Source of the DNA: a bacterium
Lineage (GTDB): Bacteria > Calditrichota > Calditrichia > RBG-13-44-9 > J042
DNA length: 9,520 nucleotides
Assembly: GCA_015494485.1 (NCBI GenBank)
Contig: WGBF01000071.1
Span: forward strand, 1 to 9,520
Direction of reading: 5' to 3'
Shown here: piece after piece, positions 1 to 5,885 of the stretch
Position numbering within the stretch: position 1 is the stretch's first letter
Layout: every line of letters begins with the position of its first letter
The notes under the pieces: generated by a model
What the model was told of the DNA's origin: nothing
The model's input: only the letters and a program-made list of their open reading frames with translations
Database searches by the model: none
Program-made: the position numbers and the translations under genes

Positions 1-22
1 TTCACGGACCGTGTATTGCGCC

Positions 23-397
23 TTACCCGGAACCCAGAAACGTCAGCAACGAAATTATCAGCAAAACCACCCACGAAAAATGGCGACCGTGCGAAAGGAT
101 CATGGATAATACAGCACTGGCCAGGTACCATCCCCCCACAATCCATACGAATCCGGTAAACAACTCCGTGTGGGGACTCATCGCCAGATAAATTAACGCA
201 ACCCCTCCGCCAATCCAGCTCAGGCTAACAAAATGCCATGCCGTGCGCAACGTGCGGTTAATAAAAATTTCCGTCCCCAGATGAAACGGAAGCACCGGTT
301 TGTACAGGCGGGGCAAAAAGTACTTTTCCCCCATAAGGGAATGAATAATCGCAAGCAGAACAGACAATATCCCGGCAAAGAGTAAATAGGTGTTCAT
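23..397 (-). CDS. Small four-helix integral membrane protein, function unknown
   Basis: This encodes a 124-residue, very hydrophobic protein with about four predicted membrane helices, at residues 3-22, 52-71, 79-100 and 105-122. Between helices 1 and 2 is a polar loop with basic residues (EKYFLPRLYK). I do not recognise a named family, and no catalytic motif is obvious. A histidine near the end of helix 1 (IIHSLMG) and an AWH motif at the start of helix 2 are the polar in-membrane residues to watch. The ATG start overlaps the stop codon of the upstream hydrolase gene in an ATGA arrangement (394-397). An AAGGA ribosome binding site (plus-strand 407-411) lies inside the end of that gene, 9 nt before the ATG, so translational coupling is likely. 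The stop is TAA at 23-25. That it is a real gene is fairly sure; its role is unknown. Confidence 0.8.
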   Translation of the reverse strand: MNTYLLFAGILSVLLAIIHSLMGEKYFLPRLYKPVLPFHLGTEIFINRTLRTAWHFVSLSWIGGGVALIYLAMSPHTELFTGFVWIVGGWYLASAVLSMILSHGRHFSWVVLLIISLLTFLGSG

Positions 398-1365
398 TCG
401 ATGGCGTCCTTTTGCTGTTGTTCATCTTGATGTATTTCGTCAAAGGTTTCCAGATCGTCCCGGAAAGGATGATGACGTTCCAGCTCATTGAGTTCCCGGG
501 CGATACGCAAATACACTTCCTTTATTTTGGTCTCGTGATAATTCCGCTCCCGGATGGCAAAAATGTTCCACCAGCCTACTTTCAACATTTTATTTAAATT
601 CCACCATCCCACCTGTTCCAGATGGTCCGCTTTAAACGGAAATTCATGATGCACAATGGCTTTGCGTTTGCCGTTACGGCCTTTCAGTTCATCCACCCAG
701 GTCTGGGAACGCACGGAAACCAGTCCGTCGTTAATTCCCTCGGCTTCGTACACAATGTCATAGGACATCTGAAACAGAAAAAACACCCGGTCGCGGTCCT
801 GATAACTGCTGTAGGTCTGGTAAAATATTTTGTTTTCCGCTTCGGAAGCTTCCGCGTGTTTGTTAAAATACTCCATGGCGTAGGTGGTGGTGTCGCTAAT
901 GCCTTCCATGTTAATAAACATTTTGAACAGGCCAATGAGCTTATCCACCCCTTTGCTGATGACATAATCCGCCATCGGGGTGCCCAGGTGCGGGGTGCCA
1001 ATGGTTGTTAAACTAATGACGGTATCGTCCATGTGTTCGTTCACAATCATGTACCGGGCGTCCAGGCCACCCATGCTGTGGGCAATGATGTGAACTTTGT
1101 CCTTCCCGGACTTGCGTTGAATGCGTTGAATTTCGCGTTTCAAATCGCGGGCGCGGGTTTCCACATCTGCGGCAAAGCTCACGCTGGAATGGTACACATC
1201 GTAACCGTGTTTTCGGAGGTAGCTGGCGATGCCCCGGAAGTAGTGCAGTCGGTCGGACAGCAGCCCAAAATCATACACCGAAAGGTTCAAGGTGCGAAAG
1301 ACGGTGTCAATTAAATAATCCGGCCGGGCAATGCCATGTGCCAGAACAATGGGATACATGTTCAA
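394..1365 (-). CDS. Alpha/beta-hydrolase, triacylglycerol lipase-like
   Basis: This is a probable serine hydrolase of the lipase/esterase type acting on acyl esters. Counted from the ATG at 1359, the oxyanion-loop motif LAHGIARPD is at residues 6-14, the nucleophile elbow AHSMGG gives Ser95, the GTPHLGTP strand-loop is at 121-128, Asp211 sits in INDGLVSVRS, and His246 in ADHLEQ completes the triad. No signal peptide is visible, so a cytoplasmic location is inferred. The start is ambiguous. A TTG at 1365 lies 6 nt behind an AGGA, while the ATG at 1359 lies 12 nt behind it, so TTG has the better spacing; the two differ by only two residues. The C-terminal 60 residues are charged and helical. 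The gene follows the UbiB-like gene after 62 nt and overlaps the small membrane protein gene by 4 nt. The real substrate cannot be read from the sequence. Confidence 0.85.
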   Translation of the reverse strand: MNMYPIVLAHGIARPDYLIDTVFRTLNLSVYDFGLLSDRLHYFRGIASYLRKHGYDVYHSSVSFAADVETRARDLKREIQRIQRKSGKDKVHIIAHSMGGLDARYMIVNEHMDDTVISLTTIGTPHLGTPMADYVISKGVDKLIGLFKMFINMEGISDTTTYAMEYFNKHAEASEAENKIFYQTYSSYQDRDRVFFLFQMSYDIVYEAEGINDGLVSVRSQTWVDELKGRNGKRKAIVHHEFPFKADHLEQVGWWNLNKMLKVGWWNIFAIRERNYHETKIKEVYLRIARELNELERHHPFRDDLETFDEIHQDEQQQKDAIE

Positions 1366-1427
1366 ACTGTTTTCCTGCTCTGAGAAACGTGCTCAAGTCC
1401 GTTTGTATTGGTATTAAATTCATGATT

Positions 1428-3161
1428 TCACGATTTTCCGAAAATGAACAGCCCGAAGCCGGCTAAAAAGAGGGGTACCCACAAAAATGGGGATGCCCCT
1501 TGAACATAGGCCAGCACGGCTCCCACGATACACGCGCCCCCAAACATACCGCTTCGGAGTCCGGCAAGGGGATTTTGCGGTTCCTGGTGATTCAGGGTAT
1601 AATCCACATGATTCAGCAAATCGGAAAGAATTTGGGGTGTCCGCATGGCCACATCCAGTAGCTCCGGCATGCCGCGTACAAACTGTTCCCACAGTCGGCT
1701 GGGGTGATACTGCCGGATGTAAATTTCGCGAATGTGTTTGTAGGAAATTTCCGGAATGTTGAGTTTGGGATTCAGCATCAGACCCACTCCTTCAAATGTG
1801 ACCAGGGCTTTAACCATTAAGGTCATTTCCATCGGGTAGTAAATGCGGAAGCGGCCGCCCAGGGTAAGCGATTCCATGATTAACTGCGCTAAGCTGAATT
1901 GTCCGTGGGTGGCCTGAATTCGGTAACGGCGCAGTAAATCCGCCACGGCACGCCGGAACATACCCACATCTGCCCCCTTACCGGGACGGGCCAGTGCCAG
2001 CAGGTATTTGGTAGAATTTTCAATATCGCCGCGCACCAGGGCATAATAGTAAAACAGCAACTTGGTTTTGGTGCGTTCTTCAAAGCGGCCAATCATTCCC
2101 AGGTCAATGAATCCCACCTTGGGGCCGGGTAAAATAATTAAATTGCCGGCGTGCAGGTCAGCGTGAAAAAATCCGTCCTCGTACAACATTTTGATGATGG
2201 AAAACGCTCCCAGGTCAATAATGCGCTCTTTCTGAGCAGTACTGAGTTCCTGAGCGCGGGGATCGTTGGGCTTTATGCCATCCAGGTATTCCATGGTGAG
2301 CACATCGCGGGAAGAAAATTCCCGGTAAATCCGCGGGAACACGATGTCCGGATAATCCGCAAAATTGTTGGCAAATATCTCCGCGTGGTCCGCTTCGAAT
2401 GTCAGGTCTACTTCTTTTTCTGTGTAGTTACAAAATTCGTCAATAATCATTTTGGGCTGGTACTGAGGAATAATGAGTTGCAGAAAATGGGATAGAATGT
2501 GCAGCAGCTGGATGTCCGACAGTATGGCTTCCCGAATTCCCGGTTTAATGACCTTTACCACCACCATTTCTCCGGAAATTAGCCGGGCTCGGTGCGTTTG
2601 GGCAATGGAGGCACTGCCGATGGGTTCAATTTCAATTTCCTCAAAAATGGCAGTGATGGGGCGGTCCAGGGAGCGTTCAATGATTTCGCGTATCGCTTCA
2701 AATGGAACTTCCGGTAGGCGGTCCAGCAACAGCTTCAATTCGTCGGTAACGCTGCGGGGTAAAATATCTTCGCGGATGGCCATAATCTGGCCCAGCTTGA
2801 TGTAGGTTGCCCCCATTAATTCCAGCCGTCGGCGCAATTGCACCGGAAAAGGTTGGTTGCGGATCTCTTTATCCACAAATGGGGTAAGGAACCAGGCAAG
2901 TAACCGGGAGGGAGCTTTCCGCAAACCACGCCGGCGGTAGGGGGGTAACGCCCGAACGTGCGCAATCAGGGCTCCCATCAGCAATCCGGTAAAATGCCGA
3001 ATGAGCAGCAAAAAGCGGTTTACCACACCACGGTACAGGTCAATCCGATTAAATCGCTGGTTGCGCTTGGGAGTATCGGATAACCATTCGCCGTTTGTGG
3101 GTAGGTCAACGGTTTTTACAAAACCCGTTAACCGGGGTTGTTGTTCAACCTGTTCAGCCAT
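1428..3161 (-). CDS. UbiB/ABC1 (AarF) family protein kinase-like membrane protein
   Basis: This 577-residue protein belongs to the UbiB/AarF/COQ8 atypical kinase family, whose members support isoprenoid quinone synthesis or lipid handling at the inner membrane and have ATPase activity. Visible family marks are KLGQ at 122-125 in the N-terminal extension, the alanine-rich nucleotide loop GSASIAQ at 182-188 (replacing the glycine loop of ordinary kinases), Lys203 in VVKV, the EKEVDLTFEADHA helix near 248-260, HADLHAGN at 333-340 (catalytic-loop Asp335 and Asn340) and IDLG at 352-355 (metal-binding Asp353). Two hydrophobic segments near 540-556 and 559-575 form the C-terminal membrane anchor typical of UbiB. 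All key residues are present, so the protein should be functional. The ATG at 3161 has only a weak ribosome binding site. No quinone biosynthesis gene is next to it, so ubiB as a symbol would overstate the evidence. It probably leads an operon with the hydrolase downstream. Confidence 0.93.
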   Translation of the reverse strand: MAEQVEQQPRLTGFVKTVDLPTNGEWLSDTPKRNQRFNRIDLYRGVVNRFLLLIRHFTGLLMGALIAHVRALPPYRRRGLRKAPSRLLAWFLTPFVDKEIRNQPFPVQLRRRLELMGATYIKLGQIMAIREDILPRSVTDELKLLLDRLPEVPFEAIREIIERSLDRPITAIFEEIEIEPIGSASIAQTHRARLISGEMVVVKVIKPGIREAILSDIQLLHILSHFLQLIIPQYQPKMIIDEFCNYTEKEVDLTFEADHAEIFANNFADYPDIVFPRIYREFSSRDVLTMEYLDGIKPNDPRAQELSTAQKERIIDLGAFSIIKMLYEDGFFHADLHAGNLIILPGPKVGFIDLGMIGRFEERTKTKLLFYYYALVRGDIENSTKYLLALARPGKGADVGMFRRAVADLLRRYRIQATHGQFSLAQLIMESLTLGGRFRIYYPMEMTLMVKALVTFEGVGLMLNPKLNIPEISYKHIREIYIRQYHPSRLWEQFVRGMPELLDVAMRTPQILSDLLNHVDYTLNHQEPQNPLAGLRSGMFGGACIVGAVLAYVQGASPFLWVPLFLAGFGLFIFGKS

Positions 3162-3249
3162 ACGCTGTTCATTTTCGTCCGTTTAAATGTAAGGGAAAAC
3201 CTGAAAAAAAGAAACCCGAATTGCGAAGAGAATAAATCCCTGGTGCAAA

Positions 3250-3277
3250 TAAAAAAGGCGGGGCAAATGCCCCGCCT
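3250..3277 (-). terminator. Intrinsic terminator after the phasin gene
   Basis: GGCGGGGC (3257-3264) and GCCCCGCC (3269-3276) form a perfect 8-bp GC-rich stem with a 4-nt loop, extended by one A-T pair. Read on the minus strand it is followed directly by six T residues. It starts 12 nt past the phasin stop codon and closes the phaR-phasin operon, separating it from the UbiB-like gene. Confidence 0.93.
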
Positions 3278-3289
3278 ATCCGTTGCCGA

Positions 3290-3694
3290 TTAATTTTTGG
3301 ATGCGGTTTTGGCAGTTTTTTCCAGCTTCTTTTCAATGGATTCCAGGCGCGCTGCCAGGTTATCCACTTTCTTTTCCAGTTCCTTCAGCTCACCCGGTGC
3401 AATAACGCCCACATTTTCCAGCGTGGTGCGGATTTTGGATTCTACGGCTTTGACGTAGTCTTCCACCTTTTTGCTGACTTCTTCTTTCTTCTCTTCGGCT
3501 AATTTTTTACCCTTTTCCTCCAGCTCTTCACCTTTTTTGGTGAATTCTTTACCTTTCTCAACAAACTTGTTGAATAACTGGGCGCCTTCTTCTTCTACCG
3601 TGGCAAACAGCCCTAAACCAGCCAGAAAGATTTCCTTGGTTTTTTCTACCAGTTCTTCCGGCAATTTTTTGGTGAGTTCTTTGGTTTCAGCCAT
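3290..3694 (-). CDS. Phasin family protein (PHA granule-associated, PhaI/PhaF type)
   Basis: This is a 134-residue, lysine- and glutamate-rich, almost wholly helical protein resembling polyhydroxyalkanoate granule-associated phasins of the PhaI/PhaF type (Pfam Phasin, PF05597). The diagnostic part is residues 17-50, with IFLAGLGLFATVEEEG followed by FNKFVEKGKEF; this amphipathic helix binds the polymer surface in the family. A charged helical middle (51-95) follows, then an NVGVIAPGELKELEKKVDNL segment and a heptad-patterned coiled coil (about 103-126), as expected for oligomerisation. The protein lacks the long AAKP-rich DNA-binding tail of PhaF, so it is a PhaI-like short form. An AGGAGGT ribosome binding site (plus-strand 3702-3708) lies in the last codons of phaR, and the two genes are 3 nt apart. 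A terminator follows. The assignment is by remembered family pattern; a generic coiled-coil stress protein is the alternative. Confidence 0.85.
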   Translation of the reverse strand: MAETKELTKKLPEELVEKTKEIFLAGLGLFATVEEEGAQLFNKFVEKGKEFTKKGEELEEKGKKLAEEKKEEVSKKVEDYVKAVESKIRTTLENVGVIAPGELKELEKKVDNLAARLESIEKKLEKTAKTASKN

Positions 3695-3697
3695 GGC

Positions 3698-4147
3698 TTA
3701 TACCTCCTTTGATTTAGTTGTGGTGTTTTGTGTTCGTTTATTGTCCTGGGTTGTATGTTGAACAACCTCTTGAAGCAATTTTTCCAGTTGTTCCACTCGT
3801 TGTTTCAGCTCATCCAGCTCGGAAGGTTTGTTTTTACCCAGCAACCGGGCAATGGGATCGGGAATTAAGGAATCCAGTTGTTCGCTAACGTCATCCAGAA
3901 GATTATTCCCAAAGCGGATAATGCTGTGCAATGCCTCCTTGGATAGTAAGGGGCGTCCCTGTTTGCCTTCTTCCAGAATCACCTGGGTCAGGGTCTGAGC
4001 CGTCAAGTCATCGCCGGTTTTGTTGTCTACCACTTTAATGTCAATTCCCTGACGGATGAGTTTGGCAATGTCCATCAGGGAAATGTAGCGCCGTTCTTCG
4101 GTATCGTAGAGCTTACGGTTTTCGTAGCGTTTGACAATGCGCGTCAT
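3698..4147 (-). CDS. phaR: PhaR-type polyhydroxyalkanoate synthesis repressor
   Basis: This is a 149-residue DNA-binding regulator of PHA granule genes. The N-terminal 60 residues carry the hallmark of the PHB/PHA accumulation regulator DNA-binding domain (PF07879): RIVKRYENRKLYDTEERRYI at 3-22, then MDIAKLIRQG, VVDNKTGDDLT and LTQVILEE at 53-60. Residues 65-100 match the accumulation-regulator segment (LLSKEALHSIIRFGNNLLDD). A short leucine-heptad coiled coil (110-130) and a polar tail end the protein. In the family, PhaR represses phasin genes and often itself; it binds nascent PHA, which releases the DNA. The ATG is 6 nt behind AGGAG (plus-strand 4154-4158). The gene is co-transcribed with the phasin gene. 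Its promoter is overlaid by repeated palindromes, which fits autoregulation. No phaC, phaA or phaB is in the window. Confidence 0.92.
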   Translation of the reverse strand: MTRIVKRYENRKLYDTEERRYISLMDIAKLIRQGIDIKVVDNKTGDDLTAQTLTQVILEEGKQGRPLLSKEALHSIIRFGNNLLDDVSEQLDSLIPDPIARLLGKNKPSELDELKQRVEQLEKLLQEVVQHTTQDNKRTQNTTTKSKEV

Positions 4148-4162
4148 TACGTGCTCCTGATT

Positions 4163-4179
4163 ATGACTTACTGCGTTAT
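4163..4179. promoter_or_regulatory. Candidate PhaR operator site 1 (in the phaR leader)
   Basis: ATGACTTACTGCGTTAT matches the perfect palindrome at 4299-4315 at 14 of 17 positions, and its right arm TGCGTTAT is identical. It lies within the predicted phaR leader, only 4 nt upstream of the AGGAG ribosome binding site. A bound repressor here could act as a transcription roadblock. PhaR as the binder is inference. Confidence 0.5.
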
Positions 4180-4243
4180 TCGTTGCATGCTTATAAACGA
4201 CACAAAACAGTGAAAGTTTCGTTTAATGTTTAAAAAATTTTTA

Positions 4244-4260
4244 ATAACTCAATGCGTCAT
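4244..4260. promoter_or_regulatory. Candidate PhaR operator site 2 (over the predicted start point)
   Basis: ATAACTCAATGCGTCAT matches the perfect palindrome at 4299-4315 at 14 of 17 positions. It directly follows the -10 hexamer of the phaR promoter and covers the expected transcription start near 4255. Its centre is 21 bp (two helical turns) from site 3, so both sites face the same side of the DNA. Confidence 0.6.
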
Positions 4261-4261
4261 A

Positions 4262-4290
4262 AATATAACGCACTGCATTGAATTTGTCAA
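4262..4290 (-). promoter_or_regulatory. Sigma-70-type promoter of phaR-phasin
   Basis: On the minus strand, TTGACA (plus 4285-4290) is followed after exactly 17 bp by TATATT (plus 4262-4267). That is a full consensus -35 and a -10 with one mismatch. The predicted start is near 4255, giving a leader of about 108 nt before phaR. The promoter lies between the eno terminator and phaR, so the operon is independently expressed. Three palindromic elements overlap or flank it, as expected of a strong but repressed promoter. Confidence 0.8.
4265..4281. promoter_or_regulatory. Candidate PhaR operator site 3 (in the promoter spacer)
   Basis: ATAACGCACTGCATTGA has the left arm and centre of the perfect palindrome and three mismatches in the right arm. 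It fills the spacer between -35 and -10 of the phaR promoter, where a bound protein would exclude RNA polymerase. Confidence 0.6.
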
Positions 4291-4298
4291 GGGAAAAT

Positions 4299-4315
4299 AT
4301 AACGCACTGCGTTAT
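4299..4315. promoter_or_regulatory. Candidate PhaR operator site 4 (perfect palindrome upstream of -35)
   Basis: ATAACGCACTGCGTTAT is a perfect inverted repeat with 8-bp arms around a single C. It lies 8 bp upstream of the -35 hexamer. The TGC-containing half-site fits the TGC-rich sites reported for PhaR proteins. The symmetry and repetition are seen directly; the binding protein is inferred. Confidence 0.65.
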
Positions 4316-4330
4316 GGGTGGAGAGGTAAC

Positions 4331-4361
4331 AAAAAGCCCCTCGCCCAAATAGGGGAGGGGC
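4331..4361 (-). terminator. Intrinsic terminator after eno
   Basis: GCCCCTC (4336-4342) pairs with GAGGGGC (4355-4361), extended inside by CCC/GGG across a one-base bulge, with a short A/T loop. On the minus strand the stem is followed by TTTTT. It lies 27 nt past the eno stop and just before the phaR promoter, insulating one from the other. Confidence 0.9.
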
Positions 4362-4387
4362 CGGAAGTTTTCCGAATGGGGTATGAA

Positions 4388-5671
4388 TTATTTTTTCAGC
4401 ACGCTGGTGCCGGCATATACGGCATCTTCGCCCAACAATTCCTCAATGCGAAGCAGTTGATTGTACTTGGCAATACGGTCGGTGCGGGACGCGGAACCGG
4501 TTTTAATCTGGCCTGCATTGACCGCCACCGCCAGATCGGCAATCGTGGTGTCTTCGGTTTCCCCGGAGCGGTGGGAAATGACGGTGGTGTACCCGTTCCG
4601 GTGAGCCAGTTGAATGGCATCCAGGGTTTCGGTTAAGGTGCCAATTTGGTTCACTTTAATCAGAATGGAATTGGCTACTCCAAGGTCAATGCCGCGTTGT
4701 AACCGTTTGGTGTTGGTAACAAACACATCATCGCCCACCAGCTGGATTTTGTCGCCCAGTTTTTGCGTCAGGATTTTCCAGCCATCCCAGTCGTCCTCCG
4801 CCATGCCATCTTCAATGGAAATAATGGGGTATTTATTCACCAGTTGAACATAATAGTCCACCATTTCTCCGGGACTTAATTCTTTGTTTTCGGACTTCAG
4901 GAAATACAACCCGCGCTCCTTCTGGTAAAATTCGCTGGATGCCGGGTCCAGTGCCAGGTAAATCTCTTCCCCGGCTTTGTAGCCTGCGGTTTCAATGGCT
5001 TGCAAAATCAGTTCCAGCGCTTCTTCATTGGATTTTAAATCGGGGGCAAAGCCACCCTCATCGCCAACGGCCGTATTGTAGCCCTTTTCCTTCAAAACCT
5101 TTTTCAGGGCATGGAACACTTCCACACCCATGCGCAGGGCTTCTTTAAAGGATGGTGCCTTTACCGGCATAATCATAAATTCCTGAAGATCCACATTGTT
5201 GTCCGCGTGCTTGCCGCCGTTTAAGATGTTCATCATCGGTACCGGCAGGACCTTGGCATTGGAACCACCGATGTAATTGAACAAGGGGAGACCGGCAGAT
5301 TCCGCCGCCGCCTTGGCCACTGCTAAAGAAACTGCCAGAATGGCGTTGGCACCCAGTTTACTTTTATTTTCGGTGCCGTCCAATTCCAGCAAGGTGCGGT
5401 CTATCTGGAGCTGGTCGGTCGCATCCATGCCGATGAGTTCATCGGCAATTTTCATAAACACATTGTTTACTGCTTTGGTAACGCCTTTGCCGTTGTAGCG
5501 TTTGGGGTCGCCATCGCGCAATTCCACCGCTTCGTGTTCCCCGGTGGAGGCGCCGGATGGCACCGCGGCTCGTCCAAATGCGCCATCTTCCAGATACACA
5601 TCCACTTCCACGGTGGGATTACCACGACTATCCAGTATTTCGCGGGCGAAAATGTCAGCAATCGTACTCAT
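4388..5671 (-). CDS. eno: Enolase (phosphopyruvate hydratase)
   Basis: This is a glycolytic enzyme interconverting 2-phosphoglycerate and phosphoenolpyruvate in the cytoplasm. The 427-residue length is normal for bacterial enolase. Visible landmarks are DSRGNPTVEV at 14-23, the mobile loop SGASTG at 39-44, QE at 163-164 and the catalytic Glu205 in GDEGGFAP. The Mg ligands are Asp242 (ALDPASSEFY), Glu287 (SIEDGMAEDDWDGW) and Asp314. Lys339 (LIKVNQIGT), His367 in SHRSGETED and Lys390 (QIKTGSASRTDR) complete the active site. The ATG at 5671 is chosen because AGGAGG (plus-strand 5680-5685) lies 8 nt before it and the family begins at this point; the in-frame TTG at 5713 would add 14 unrelated residues. 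A terminator follows. The gene stands about 210 nt after the lipoprotein gene and is probably transcribed on its own. Confidence 0.98.
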   Translation of the reverse strand: MSTIADIFAREILDSRGNPTVEVDVYLEDGAFGRAAVPSGASTGEHEAVELRDGDPKRYNGKGVTKAVNNVFMKIADELIGMDATDQLQIDRTLLELDGTENKSKLGANAILAVSLAVAKAAAESAGLPLFNYIGGSNAKVLPVPMMNILNGGKHADNNVDLQEFMIMPVKAPSFKEALRMGVEVFHALKKVLKEKGYNTAVGDEGGFAPDLKSNEEALELILQAIETAGYKAGEEIYLALDPASSEFYQKERGLYFLKSENKELSPGEMVDYYVQLVNKYPIISIEDGMAEDDWDGWKILTQKLGDKIQLVGDDVFVTNTKRLQRGIDLGVANSILIKVNQIGTLTETLDAIQLAHRNGYTTVISHRSGETEDTTIADLAVAVNAGQIKTGSASRTDRIAKYNQLLRIEELLGEDAVYAGTSVLKK

Positions 5672-5781
5672 AATGTTGTCCTCCTGCGGCTTTACGTTTG
5701 TTGAAATTAGCAAACAGCATTATCCAGAGCAAGCAGTAGAAAAATCACCTGCCTGAACCATTGATAAAACGCCTCTGGCTG

Positions 5782-5843
5782 CGGAAAGTTTTCCGACTTT
5801 GTAAAAAGTACTGCCGGCAGTCCCCCCGGTGTTGTGACGGGGG
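5782..5843. repeat. Run of three inverted repeats between the lipoprotein gene and eno
   Basis: Three short perfect inverted repeats follow one another: CGGAAA-GT-TTTCCG (5782-5795), CTGCCGGCAG (5811-5820) and CCCCCG-9 nt-CGGGGG (5823-5843). None has a T-tract directly after it on the minus strand, although TTTTT occurs just past the middle one. They may end lipoprotein transcription or lie in the eno control region; neither can be shown. Confidence 0.4.
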
Positions 5844-5885
5844 TATGGTATTGTTCCCTTAAAACCTGTGCGGGTTCACCGGCCA

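Noticed and set aside
622..1011. Plus-strand open frame of 129 codons
   Set aside because: It lies opposite the well-supported hydrolase gene, has no ribosome binding site and shows no protein-family pattern.
2151..2495. Plus-strand open frame of 114 codons
   Set aside because: It is antisense to the conserved kinase core of the UbiB-like gene; a shadow of its codon use.
3471..3761. Serine/phenylalanine-rich plus-strand open frame
   Set aside because: The composition is the complement of the lysine/glutamate codons of the phasin gene.
4226..4636. Plus-strand open frame running from the phaR control region into eno
   Set aside because: It crosses the eno terminator and the end of eno antisense, and has no supporting start signal.
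5672..5713. Upstream in-frame TTG start for enolase adding 14 residues
   Set aside because: The strong AGGAGG and correct spacing point to the ATG at 5671, and the extra residues do not belong to the enolase family.
5811..5843. Intrinsic terminator for the lipoprotein gene
   Set aside because: A GC-rich stem exists, but no T-tract follows it directly on the minus strand; listed only as an inverted-repeat run.
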